Part shown: positions 1 to 11,178 of the stretch, piece by piece
How the letters are laid out: every line of letters starts with the position of its first letter
Position numbering within the stretch: position 1 is the first letter of the stretch
Assembly: GCF_904849725.1 (NCBI RefSeq)
Contig: NC_058518.1
Span: 417,391,081-417,455,080, forward strand
DNA: 64,000 nucleotides
Source of the DNA: Hordeum vulgare subsp. vulgare
Taxonomy: Eukaryota > Streptophyta > Magnoliopsida > Poales > Poaceae
Direction: 5' to 3'
The notes under the pieces: generated by a model
Seen by the model: the letters and a program-made list of their open reading frames with translations, nothing else
Databases searched by the model: none
What the model was told of the DNA's origin: nothing
Program-made: the position numbers and the translations under genes

Positions 1-423
1 TTCTGCAACACGGTCATTGTTTCTTCAAGGCGGTCGTTATTTTAAAAATTATTTCTGCAACGCGGCCGTTGTTCAGGAATGCAGCTGTAACTAGTTTGTT
101 GTTTAGAAATTAATGTGTCATGAAAAAAATTCAAATGCGCTCGTCCTTCCACCGAGACGAGCCACACGATGGAACGACCATGGAGACGGAGGACGGACGC
201 GGCGATCGGCCTAATCTTTTCCCAATTGAAAAGCAATTACTACAAGTTTTTGGCCTAAAAACCGTTGTGAAAAGCATGAAGGCATGAAGCCAACGGGTGG
301 AAGTACCACGGTGTTCGTGGGGCGACCACGGCCAGAAGGTGAACGCGGGAGGACCTTCCGTTCCCCATCCCTTCGCCACCCCTGCCCTCCTTCCCCCGAA
401 AAAAAAAAAGAATCTCAACAACG

Positions 424-2044
424 ATGAATCCTTTGTTAAATAATGCGCTCAGCGGCGGCTGCGCGTTCCCGTCGGTGGCATCCGCGCTGCGGTTGCCGGC
501 GGCCTCCCTCCGTACAAGCGCGGGCCGGAGCAGGACCAGGAGGCGGCGGACCAGTTTAGCGCGCGCAGCCTCGGATGGCTCTGACGGCGCTGTCGCCGGC
601 GCTGTAACGGAAGGGGACGCAGGCGTCGGCGCCGGCGGGCAGCGCGGTGCCTCGGCCGAGCCGGCGGCGGAGAAGCAGCAGCCCGTCGTCGATCCTAGGA
701 TCGAGAAGGAGCTCAAGAAGGTTTGATTTGCTAAAGCCCTGAACCCATTTGCAGTTCTGCCGAGATAAATTGTCAAGCTTTATCTGATATACGGTTGGGG
801 TCCTCCTTGAGCAGGCAGTTCAGAAGACCGCGGCGACGTTTGCGCCGAGGGCGTCCACGAAAAGCAAGAACCCCGCTGTGCCCGGTTCCACTCTGTACAC
901 CATCTTTGAGGTCCAGGCGTACGCGTCCATGCTTGCCGGCGGCGCCCTTTCCTTCAACCTCGTCTTCCCCTCCAGCGAGCCGGACATTTGGAGGCTCATG
1001 GGGATGTGGTCTATCTGGATGTTCAGTAAGTAAGACATGTGTTTTCCAGCAAGTTTGTTCCTTGTCGAGGATGATTTTTGGTGCTTATTTCTTGATGAAG
1101 TGAATATGTCGTGTTTACTGTTTACTGCTGTTCAATTGCTAAGAATTTTGTTGCTACCGTTGGCAGCAATGTCCTTTAAGAACCATGTCTAGGTTATGAT
1201 CTGTTCTTGGCATGCTTTGCAAATAGGAACATGATGTATCTCGTACATCTTTGTTGGGAATGGCTAGGGGACAGCACACTGAATTTAGAATCTGCTTCCG
1301 CCGCCCGGCTCGCTCCCGTGACCACCTCCCCCCCCCCCCACCCCACCCTAAGATAGATAGCGGGGTCTTCTCCGAAAAGCTCCTTCTTCCCTCCGGCGAG
1401 CTCCTTCCTTCCCTCCGACTGTTCCTTCCTTCACGTGAAAATCGACAGACCCAAATACTTACATATAGCTATTGTGGTCTTTGTTTCGTGCGAAGGATGT
1501 ATCTTGTATTCTTGTATATGTAGTTCACTAGAAATTTATAAATGGTTATTAACCAGCAGAATGAACACAGGCAGGCAGCCTTGAGCTGATGTTGCAACAA
1601 ATTGAAACGATATGTCTAAATTATTGAGAATATGTTTTTTTTGATTCAGTACTAATGCACCGAAACCTTTTCTGCAACATAGTAACCGATCATATCATAC
1701 TTCTGTAGCTATACCTTCTCTGCGGGCCCGTGACTGCTCAAACAAGGAGAAAGAGGCTCTGAATTATTTGTTCATCCTGGTCCCTTTGATCAACGTGATC
1801 ATCCCATTCTTCGTGAAATCATTTGCGGTTGTCTGGTCAGCAGATACGGTCGCCTTTTTCCTGATGTATGCATGGAAGGTATATGTTTAATGTTGTCTTC
1901 TCTTTCAGGACTTGCTCTTGTATATATTCGCTAAATAAGTTGTGCATTGCTACGGATGAAAAAACTAGATTATCCCAAGCCCTCATGTATATATCTAACA
2001 GATTTTTCTCTACACAGCTTGGATGGCTGCAAAAGTCCGAGTGA
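424..2044 (+). CDS. RPH1: RESISTANCE TO PHYTOPHTHORA 1-like chloroplast protein (four exons)
   Basis: Four exons join in frame to 234 residues: 424-720, 815-1025, 1709-1878 and 2018-2044, with GT/AG at every junction. The N-terminal exon is rich in Ala, Arg and Ser and acid-poor for its first 45 residues, as expected for a plastid transit peptide. The conserved body starts at exon 2 (KTAATFAPRASTKSKNPAVP) and continues with an aromatic/hydrophobic stretch, WRLMGMWSIWMF, IPSLRARDC and a long hydrophobic pair of helices ending SADTVAFFLMYAWKLGWL. That order matches the plant RPH1 family, whose Arabidopsis and potato members are plastid proteins needed for resistance to Phytophthora. The molecular activity of the family is not known. 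The start is the first ATG in the only frame that reaches the conserved body. Intron 2 (1026-1708) carries a pyrimidine-rich tract. Identification is from recalled family sequence; exon limits are inferred by eye. Confidence 0.9.
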
Positions 2045-2959
2045 AGACTATCCTCATTGAGGAGCATTCTACCTGCAACTTTTGCTGGTTTATTTTCTAG
2101 GGCACAGGTTGATCGAATTATTTCAAGATGTAGCGTCTGTATAGCCCTTTAAAGTTTTGTGTATACCCATGAAGTACGGAGAAATGTGATTTTGACATCA
2201 GATTGTTAAATAGATGTAACTGAGGGCAAACTTTCATTATTAACTAGGAACCATGCAGCTTTGTTAGATAATCGTTAAATATGTGTGTGCTTATTCTAAA
2301 AATTGTACCTAACTATTTGTGTATACCCCAGGAGCAGCAACGATCAAAGCACATTTATGGTTCAAGTGACTTGATGTGCATATTTGCATCAAAGAGGGAA
2401 ATGTCCCTTGATTATGTTGGGTTTTTTGGGGGCAACCCACCTGAACCATGTCAATTATAATTGCAAGAAATTAGGCAAAAGCTGCATGTGCAGAAAAGAA
2501 GTAAATGTGCTTTGATAAATACGTAGTATTATGTTGCTAATTCTTCCTGCTCATTTTGTTGGGAAACATCGAAACAATGTAAGCATGCTTAGAATAAGAC
2601 AGTTCTTGGGACAAGGAGTTTTGCAACTTTTATTGAGGTAGGCGCTAAAAACTGCATTTTAATGAATCTAATCAGCATCCGCTGTGCTACATATCTGTTC
2701 ATGTGGAACAGTGAACCATGCGATGGCATTCCATTCTTTTTGTAGTACTATTAGCTGTTGATCAGATATTGTCAATTCCTGCTGTAGGATGGTTTGGATC
2801 CGGATTCCTATTTGTGATGCTTTCTTTTGTACCATGAGTTGATGAATGATGCTCCACTTCTGTGTGCATCAATCGATGCAAAGCCTGGGGTTATTACCCT
2901 CTTTTTGAAAAGGAAAAACCTTGTGTGTGTGCTTCAACTGAGGTTGACCTGTTGAATCC
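2045..2959. other. 3' flank of RPH1, no gene seen
   Basis: AT-rich sequence after the RPH1 stop codon. It should hold the 3' UTR and polyadenylation region. I see no long open frame with recognisable protein similarity, no inverted termini and no tRNA-like fold. Confidence 0.5.
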
Positions 2960-3925
2960 GAGGCAGCGTCCTCGGCCCTAGTGGGCGGCATTGCCTTGCG
3001 GAGGGTGGCCAATGGATAACGGGGGCTAGCGGTATCGATCTAGTTCTTCATGGTCTCTGGTCACCGGATCCGGAGTGGCGTGTCTACAATGGTGGTTAGG
3101 GTTCCGGGAAAAATCCCTAGCTCATGGACGGCCACGGCGATGGTGACTTTCGTGGATGTTGGTCCCCTTCTTGGAGGTGTTGTCGAGGACCCCTTCCCCT
3201 CTTCATCCCTTCTTCCCGAGTGAAACCCTAGTCATTTCTGGATTTGGCAGCTGCAACACCCTAACATTGTCCCCTTCTTGGAGGCACCGAGTGGGACAAT
3301 AGGTTGCGAGTGTGCCAGGTTGTCGGTGGCGGGTATTCGACGGTGTCTTGGGACTTTGCTCTGCCGGTGCCCCTCCTTCGCTATCGCTCCTTCTGGTGCT
3401 CCACAATGATTTCCTACATCAGCCTAAGTGGTTTTCCATGGATGGCGGCGGTGTTGACCTTATGGCGAACTCAACATGGTTAGGCGGTCATGCTTGGTTT
3501 CTGCTCCTTGGTGACCATGTCGTTTGCTTCAGCTCGAGCTCTTGGGTGAGCGAATCTGACTGCTCGCGGTGCGGCGCCTTTCAAGCCAGGGCGAGAGGGC
3601 AGAAGGCCCTCTTCAGCGGCGGAGACGGAAGTCAGCACGATTTGGTCCAGCTACCCCATTGTAGACAACGGTGTGCTCCCACCTCCTTTGTTATGCTCAT
3701 TCCGTGTTCCTCACTCTTGTCCGCTCCATTGGTGTGGCAACTTGGTGGATGAGGACCCTGACGAACAAGTTGCGCTTCTTGTTTCATTTTTGGTTTTCTT
3801 GTTTGAGTGTCTTGTAAGCTGATCATGCAACGTCATGTATCCTGTATCTTTCGCCGTTTCCTGTTTCTCAAGGCGTCATTTATTTAACGCCGGCCCTAGG
3901 CCTTCTTTCTAAAAGAATACAGTTC
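2960..3925 (+). repeat. Possible retroposon remnant (LINE-like 3' end)
   Basis: Composition shifts abruptly to GC-richer, codon-like sequence, then ends in a T-rich segment with an A-rich run near 3,912. High-copy non-LTR retroposon 3' ends in Triticeae look like this. The 146-residue open frame inside (3,312-3,752) resembles no protein family I know. The class assignment is a guess from texture; no target duplication could be defined. Confidence 0.3.
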
Positions 3926-4157
3926 ATCTTGGTTTCCCGTTCATGTGACAGTATGAAGATTCACATATCCCACTGACGATGGATAGCAACAACCGTGGTT
4001 CAGCAGAATATTGTCGAAAGGAGCGTTACTTTCAGTCCGGAGTCAATGATTTCAGAGTTTCCTGATTTGTGTACTACACTACAAGCCTTGCAACTGACTT
4101 ATGTTTCTCTTATCTGTTCTCTGGATAGAATGGTGCCAAGTTACATTTGTTCGTTGG

Positions 4158-4190
4158 TACTTTATACTAGCTCTAGTACAAAGTTGTATT
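4158..4190 (+). repeat. Stowaway-type MITE, left part (split by copia)
   Basis: This stretch contains ctagctctagtacaaagttg, the central palindromic segment of a common Triticeae Stowaway MITE. The rest of the same element resumes at 11,003 after the copia retrotransposon. The far-left terminal repeat is missing, so the MITE was already truncated. Confidence 0.55.
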
Positions 4191-4391
4191 TGTTGGAAGT
4201 TGTAATCTACGGTATTGTATAAACCGTATAGAGATAACTTAGACTTAGAGATAAGTTAGTTCAAACCATATATGCCGAAGAGATATGACTTGGAGATCAA
4301 TCCTTCGGCATAACAAACTTGTATATTTTGTGCTATATATTAACACGCATCCCGTCCCTGCTAGACATACGGTTAATCTAGCTTTTCCACA
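4191..4391 (+). repeat. 5' LTR of the 201-bp-LTR copia
   Basis: Begins tgttggaag and ends ccaca. It matches the 3' LTR at 10,797-10,997 except for four substitutions. The polypurine tract gagggggag precedes the 3' copy at 10,788-10,796, and the primer site follows this copy directly. Confidence 0.95.
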
Positions 4392-4405
4392 TGGTATTCA
4401 GAGCC
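4392..4405 (+). other. Primer binding site (initiator tRNA-Met type)
   Basis: tggtattcagagcc starts one base after the 5' LTR. It is the standard copia primer site complementary to the 3' end of initiator methionine tRNA, with one extra t relative to tggtatcagagc. Confidence 0.85.
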
Positions 4406-4429
4406 ACCTCTTCCTATCGCATCTAAACC

Positions 4430-7400
4430 ATGTCCAGCTCCTCCTCCACTGTCGCAATGGCCGCACCCTCCCTAGCATCCCTCGGCCACACCATCTCTGA
4501 GAAGTTGACTCGAGAGAACTTCCTGGTGAGGCGCGCGCAAGTCCTGCCGCACGTCAAAGCAGTCGGCATGATGGGCTACCTGGATGGCTCGATCCAGGAA
4601 CCACCGGCTGTGCTCATCGTGGAGAAGGAGGTCTCCGGGAAGAAGGAAGCAACGGAGTCTCCAAACCCTGACCATGTGATATGGGTGACGCAAGATCAAC
4701 AGGTCCTTACCTTCCTGATCACCACGTCCGCCGGCATCTGGAAAGCCTTGCTGCAGAGTTTTGCCTCGCAGTCTAGGGCTAGGGTGATCCAGCTTCGCTC
4801 GGCCATCGAGCACACGCGCAAGGGAGATCTGACAGCCGCCGCATACTACACCAAGATGATGAGCATCGCCGACGAGCTAGCTGCTGTCGGCAAGCCTCTG
4901 GACGAGGATGATGTGGTGTCCCACATCCTGCAAGGTCTCCTTCATGAGCCCGACTACAATGGGTTTGTGTCGGCGATCTCCACACGTACTGCAACGGATC
5001 AGCCGATTGGCCTTGGTGAGCTCTTCTCCCTGCTACTCGCCGCTAAATCCTGCATAGCAGCACAACACGCTTCTTTCCCATCCAATCACTCTGCAAATCA
5101 TGCCTCCCGCGGTGGTGGCCGCGGTGGCCGCGGCAACCCTGGTGGGAATAACGGTGGCGGCGGTCCCCGGGGCTACAACAACAACTACACCGGGGGACGC
5201 TACCACGACAACTCTGCAAACAACGGCGGCCCAGGCGGGGCGCCACGTCAAGGAGGCGGTAACCGTGGTGACCGTGTCCAGGAGATGTGCCAAATCTGCA
5301 AGGAGATGGGGCACGGTGCGTGGCGCTGCAAGCAGCGTTTTGATCGAAGCTTCAACAACAACGTCCGCAATTCTGCTGGTAGTGGTGGAGGAGGAAATCG
5401 GTCTGCCAATGCTGTGCACTCCTATGGGGTGGACACAAATTGGTACCTCGACACGGGAGCAACAGATCATGTGACAGGCGAGCTTGAAAAACTTGTTGTC
5501 CGCGATCGCTACACCGGTACAGAGCAAATCCACACGGCAAGTGGTCAAGGTATGGATATAGCGCATATTGGTCATTCTACTCTTAGCACCCCCATGGATC
5601 TCTTGAACTTCAAGATATCCTTCATGCTCCAAAATCTGATCAGAGTCTTCTATCTGGGTATAAGCTTATAAAAGACAATTATGCTTTCCTTGAGATTTAC
5701 CCTAAAATTTTCTTTGTCAAGGATCGAGCCAACCGGAGAACAATCTTCCAAGGCAAGAGTAAAGGCGACCTGTTCCCTGTCTCGGGTCGCCAGGATGTCT
5801 CCCTACAGCATCAAGCACTAGGCGTCACAACACCATCTACATCTCGATGGCATAGGCGTCTACGGCATCCTTCTTTACCAATAGTCCAAAGAATTCTTCG
5901 AGATTTTAAACTTCCTGTTTCAAATAAAAGGGATCATCACTCTGTTTGTGATGCTTGTCAGATGGCAAAAAGCCATCAACTTCCCTACCCTCGATCAACT
6001 AGTGAATCAAAGTTTCCTTTAGAACTTGTGTTTTCGGATGTATGGGGTCCTGGCCCAATCTCGGTTGGTAGACAAAAATACTTTGTGAGCTTTATTGACG
6101 ATTTCAGTAAATTTTCTTGGATCTATTTACTCAAAAATAAGTCTGATGTTTTTGAGAAGTTTCATCTCTTTCAACAGCTTGTTGAACACCTCTTTAAACG
6201 CAAGATCTTGTCTATGCAAACCGATTGGGGAGGTGAGTACCAAAAGCTTAACTCCTTTTTTGAGCGCATTGGTATCTCCCACCATGTCTCCTACCCTCAT
6301 GCTCATCAACAGAACGGATCTGCCGAGCGCAAACATCGCCATATTGTCGAGGTTGGCTTGTCCCTACTCGCTCATGCCTCTATGCCATTGAAATTTTGGG
6401 ATGAAGCGTTTCTTACCGCGGTTTATCTTATCAACCGTGTCCCTAGTCGAGTCATCCACCACCAAACTCCACTAGAACGCTTGTTTGATATTAAACCAAA
6501 CTATGATTTTCTTCGCATTTTTGGTTGTGCGGTATGGCCAAATCTTCGGCCTTTCAACAAACACAAGCTCGAATTTCGTTCAAAACAGTGCGTATTCATA
6601 GGGTACAGCAATCTCCACAAAGGGTACAAGTGCCTTGATGTCTCCTCTGGCCGTGTTTATATTTCTCGCGATGTGGTCTTTGATGAGCACATTTTCCCTT
6701 TTGCTACCTTACACCCAAATGCCGGTGCTCAACTCCGCAAGGAGCTCATTCTTCTTCTGCCCAACCTTCTTCCTATGTCCGGTCCTTTACCAGGGGGAGG
6801 AGTAGAGTTTGATCATATGTATATATCTCATAACCCTGGTGCAAGTGTGCAAGAAAATTCAGAAGAAGAAATCGTAGAGAATGGCCTTGATTTTATGCAG
6901 CAACCAGGTCCAGCGGCGCAACAAATCCTGGTGCAGATCCCGATGCTGATTCTGGTGCAGAATCAGCCTCGGAGTCACGCGCTGCAACGGCCCCCAGTCG
7001 AATCCCCCCCCGGGATCAGCGCCATCGCCAGGCTGGTCGGGCGAGTCCTCTTCGGGCCACGCGCGAGCACCTGGCGGGTCGGCCGGGCCCTCGGCAGGCG
7101 AATCTTCCCCGCCCCCCGCGCCAGCGTCGGGCGGGACGGACGAGCCGCATGCACTGTCCCCGCGTGCCTCTCCCGCCACTGGTCGCCCCCATGAATCCAC
7201 TCCGGAGCTTCCACGTGGCGGCCCTGCGACTGATCTGCATGGCGTATTTTCTGCGGATGGTGCAACCGATGCCTCTCCCGTGCATCACAATCCTCTCCAA
7301 CAGGAACTCTCTCGACCACCGCCTCCACCACCTGATCGACTCCAAACTAGGTCTCGTAGTGGCATTATTAATCCTAAGGTTTATAAAGATGGTTGCGTAC

Positions 7401-10400
7401 GTTGGGGTTCTTTCTGTTCTACAGGTGAACCACAAACTCTGGATGAGGCTCTTAGTGAGTCAAAATGGAAAGCTGCTATGGATGAGGAGTATTATGCTCT
7501 TATGGAGAACAACACGTGGCAACTTGTTCCTCCTGTGAAGGGCAGAAATGTTATTGGCTGCAAATGGGTCTATAAAGTTAAAAGGAAGTCTGATGGCACC
7601 ATTGACAGGTACAAGGCTCGGTTGGTTGCAAAAGGGCTTAAGTGTTGGAATTATGCCCTAGAGGCAATAATAAATGTATAGTTATTATTATAATTCCTGT
7701 ATCAAGATAATAGTTTATTATCCATGCTATAATTGTATTGAATGAAGACTCATTTACATGTGTGGATACATAGACAAAACACCGTCCCTAGCATGCCTCT
7801 AGTTGGCTAGCCAGTTGATCGATGATAGTCAGTGTCTTCTGATTATGAACAAGGTGTTGTTGCTTGATAACTGGATCACGTCATTGGGAGAATCACGTGA
7901 TGGACTAGACCCAAACTAATAGACGTAGCATGTTGATCGTGTCATTTTGTTGCTACTGTTTTCTGCGTGTCAAGTATTTATTCCTATGACCATGAGATCA
8001 TATAACTCACTGACACCGGAGGAATGCTTTGTGTGTATCAAACGTCGCAACGTAACTGGGTGACTATAAAGATGCTCTACAGGTATCTCCGAAGGTGTTA
8101 GTTGAGTTAGTATGGATCAAGACTGGGATTTGTCACTCCGTATGACGGAGAGGTATCTCGGGGCCCACTCGGTAATACAACATCACACACAAGCCTTGCA
8201 AGCAATGTAACTTAGTGTAAGTTGCGGGATCTTGTATTACGGAACGAGTAAAGAGACTTGCCGGTAAACGAGATTGAAATAGGTATGCGGATACTGACGA
8301 TTGAATCTCGGGCAAGTAACATACCGAAGGACAAAGGGAATGACATACGGGATTATACGAATCCTTGGCACTGAGGTTCAAACGATAAGATCTTCGTAGA
8401 ATATGTAGGATCCAATATGGGCATCCAGGTCCCGCTATTGGATATTGACCGAGGAGTCTCTCGGGTCATGTCTACATAGTTCTCGAACCCGCAGGGTCTG
8501 CACACTTAAGGTTCGACGTTGTTTTATGCGTATTTGAGTTATATGGTTGGTTACCGAATGTTGTTCGGAGTCCCGGATGAGATCACGGACGTCACGAGGG
8601 TTTCCGGAATGGTCCGGAAACGAAGATTGATATATAGGATGACCTCATTTGATTACCGGAAGGTTTTCGGAGTTACCGGGAATGTACCGGGAATGACGAA
8701 TGGGTTCCGGGAGTTCACCAGGGGGGGGGGGGGGGCAACCCACCCCGGGGAAGCCCATAGGCTTTGGGGAGACACACCAGCCCTTAGTGGGCTGGTGGGA
8801 CAGCCCCAAGGGGGCCTATGCGCCAAGGATAAGAAATCAAAGGAAAAGAAAAAAAAAAAGAGGGAGGAAGTGGGAAGGGAAGGGGACTCCTCCCACCAAA
8901 CCAAGTCCAACTCGGTTTGGGGGGGGAGTCCTCCCCCCCTTGGCTCAGCCGACTCCTTGGGGGTCCTTGGACCCCAAGGCAAGGTCCCCCCTCCCTCCTC
9001 CTATATATATGGAGCAATTAGGGCTGATTTGAGACGACTTTCTCACGGCTGCCCGACCACATACCTCCATAGTTTTTCCTCTAGATCGCATTTCTGCGGA
9101 GCTCGGGCGGAGCCCTGCTGAGACAAGATCATCACCAACCTCCGGAGCGCCGTCACGCTGCCGGTGAACTCTTCTACCTCTCCGTCTCTCTTGCTGGATC
9201 AAGAAGGCCGAGATCATCGTCGAGTTGTACGTGTGCTGAACGCGGAGGTGCCGTCCGTTCGGTACTAGATCGTGGGACTGATTGCGGGATTGTTCGCGGG
9301 GCGGATCGAGGGACGTGAGGACGTTCCACTACATCAACCGCGTTCTCTAACGCTTCCGCTGTACGATCTACAAGGGTACGTAGATCACTCATCCCCTCTC
9401 GTAGATGGACATCACCATGATAGGTCTTCGTGCGCGTAGGAAATTTTTTGTTTCCCTTGCGACGTTCCGCAACATTAAGCAAAGGTACGGGCTTGACTAT
9501 GAGGACACTTTCAGTCATGTAGTAAAAGCTGCCACTATTAGAATTATTCTTTCAGTAGCAGTATCTAGAAACTGGTGCATACGACAATTAGATGTGAAGA
9601 ACGCGGTGTTCTGGAAGAGGAAGTGTTTATGAGGCAACCTTCTGGATATGAGAATTCACAGTTACCACAACATGTTTGCAGACTTGACAAGGCATTGTTT
9701 GGTCTCAAACAAGCACCAAGAGCTTGGTACTATAGGCTGTCCTCCAAATTGCAGTCTTTGGGTTTTATGCCCTCAAAGGGTGACACTTCATTATTCTTTT
9801 ATCATAGGAAAGGAGTCACTATTTATATGCTCATTTATGTTGATGATATAATTGTCACCAGTTCATGCTCTCAAGCTGTTGAAGCTCTTCTCAAGGATTT
9901 GCGCATGGATTTTGCTCTCAAAGATCTTGGTGATCTCCACTACTTCCTTGGCATTGAGGTAAAACATGTGACAAATGGCATTGTGCTATCACATGAGAAA
10001 TATGTGCAGGATATACTCCAGAGAGCAGGCATGAAGAATTGTAAGCCATCTCCTACTCCTTTGTCAACTTCTGAAAAAATGTCCCTTTATTCTGGGAAGG
10101 TACTTGTGCCCGAAGATGCTACCAAATACAGAAGTATTGTAGGAGCCCTACAATACTTAACATTGACTAGGCCAGATATCTCATACTCAGTGAATAAAGT
10201 ATGTCAGTTCTTACATGCTCCAACCAGTGTACACTTTGCAGCTGTCAAAAGAATACTTCGGTATCTTCAAGCAACCAAGGGCCATGGGCTTAATCTTGGT
10301 AAGTCAGACTCAATGCTAGTCAGTGCCTTCTCTGATGCAGACTGGGCAGGATGCCCTGATGACAAGAGATCAACAGGGGGATTTGCAGTTTTCTTGGGCA

Positions 10401-10789
10401 GCAATTTAGTTTCCTGGAGTGCTCGCAAGCAAGCTACTGTATCTAGGTCAAGCACAGAAGCTGAGTATAAAGCACTAGCAAATGCTACTGCTGAGATCAT
10501 ATGGGTGCAGAATATGTTGACAGAATTGGGTGTCTCACATCCATCATCAGCATCTCTTTGGTGTGATAATCTTGGTGCCACGTACCTATCTACTAATCAT
10601 ATCTTTCATGCCAGAACTAAGCATATCGAGATTGACTATCACTTTGTTCGTGAAAGAGTAGCCAGCAAGCAGTTAAATATTCGGTTTGTACCCACTGGAG
10701 ATCAAGTGGCAGATGGTTTCACTAAACCATTAACAGCACAACAACTAGCTTCATTTAGACACAATCTTAACTTAGATAGTTTTGATTGA
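4430..10789 (+). pseudogene. Copia gag-pol polyprotein, frameshifted and interrupted
   Basis: Gag starts at 4,430 and has a Gly/Asn-rich tail and a CCHC knuckle (CQICKEMGHGAWRC, about 5,290-5,330). The protease motif WYLDTGATDH lies at about 5,440. The frame is lost near 5,600-5,650. Integrase resumes from about 5,850 with the zinc-binding WHRRLRHP and CDACQMAK segments, then catalytic Asp, Asp and Glu in FSDVWGP, QTDWGGEY and NGSAERKHRH. A C-run near 7,000 shifts the frame again. Reverse transcriptase begins at about 7,430, is cut after VAKGLK by the solo LTR, resumes with [11 protein letters not shown] at 9,480, and loses 8 bp near 9,606. From there one open frame to 10,789 carries intact LIYVDDI and an RNase H domain with SDADWAG and STEAEY. 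This element is now defective, although its catalytic motifs are still good. Confidence 0.92.
7643..9474 (+). mobile_element. Solo LTR, Angela/BARE1/WIS-like copia
   Basis: An 1,832-bp LTR that starts tgttggaattatgccctaga and ends cgttccgcaaca. It is flanked by a perfect 5-bp duplication ttaag (7,638-7,642 and 9,475-9,479). No internal domain, primer site or second LTR is present, so this is a solo LTR from unequal recombination. It interrupts the reverse transcriptase of the copia around it; removing it and one ttaag restores the host reading frame across the junction. The same LTR family recurs at 23,716, 30,494, 42,154, 45,898 and 51,047. The family name rests on the recalled LTR start shared by Angela, WIS and BARE1. 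Confidence 0.93.
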
Positions 10790-10796
10790 GGGGGAG

Positions 10797-10997
10797 TGTT
10801 GGAAGTTGTAATCTACGGTATTGTATAAACCGTATACAGATAACTTAGACTTAGAGATAAGTTAGTTCAAACCATATATGCCGAAGAGATATGACTTGGA
10901 GATCAATCCTTCGGCATAACAAACTTGTATATCTTGTGCTATATATTAACACGCATCCCGTCCCTGCTAGGCATACGGTTAATCTAGCTTTTTCACA
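10797..10997 (+). repeat. 3' LTR of the 201-bp-LTR copia
   Basis: Identical to the 5' LTR except four positions. It is preceded by the polypurine tract. It ends 180 bp from the stop codon of the MYB gene, which is transcribed toward it. Confidence 0.95.
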
Positions 10998-11002
10998 ATA
11001 CT

Positions 11003-11037
11003 AAGCTTAAGACAGTTATTTTGGGACGAAGGGAGTA
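11003..11037 (+). repeat. Stowaway-type MITE, right part (split by copia)
   Basis: Continues the MITE begun at 4,158. It ends in gggacgaagggag followed by TA, the usual right terminus of Stowaway (Tc1/mariner-type) MITEs inserted at TA. It lies in or just beyond the 3' UTR of the MYB gene. Confidence 0.6.
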
Positions 11038-11178
11038 GCTTTATTTATTTATTATGCCTTACAGCTTACTACTACATATTTCTTACAAGAAGTTGATTAC
11101 AGTTTCTTTTGGACTTTTACAAGATCCAAGCCTAGACAAATCCCTATTAGTTACCACCCCTAAATAACTTGGTCCTCT

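Larger units (their letters stand above)
4191..10997 (+). mobile_element. Copia LTR retrotransposon with 201-bp LTRs, split by a solo LTR
   Basis: A complete Ty1/copia element: LTRs at 4,191-4,391 and 10,797-10,997 (TG...CA, 201 bp each), a tRNA-Met type primer site, a purine tract, and gag, protease, integrase, reverse transcriptase and RNase H in copia order. The LTRs differ at four positions by eye (about 2%), which suggests insertion within roughly the last million years at usual grass rates. Flanking 5-mers gtatt (4,186-4,190) and atact (10,998-11,002) each differ by one transition from a putative gtact duplication. The element lies between the convergent RPH1 and MYB genes, and its 3' LTR ends 180 bp from the MYB stop codon. 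It cannot move alone: the polyprotein frame is broken in at least three places and an 1.83-kb solo LTR sits in the RT. Confidence 0.93.

Noticed and set aside
3312..3752. 146-codon open frame near RPH1
   Set aside because: No recognisable domain, no splice context, and located in repeat-like sequence.
5033..5632. A 199-codon minus-strand frame rich in Thr, Val and Ala
   Set aside because: Antisense shadow of the GC-rich Gly/Asn tail and zinc knuckle of the copia gag.
8133..8381. An 82-91 residue open frame (NLSAKDSYNPVCHSL...) repeated at 24,175, 30,953 and 46,973
   Set aside because: It occurs in every copy of the Angela-like LTR at the same place, in the non-coding U3-like part, so it is a chance frame in a repeated LTR.
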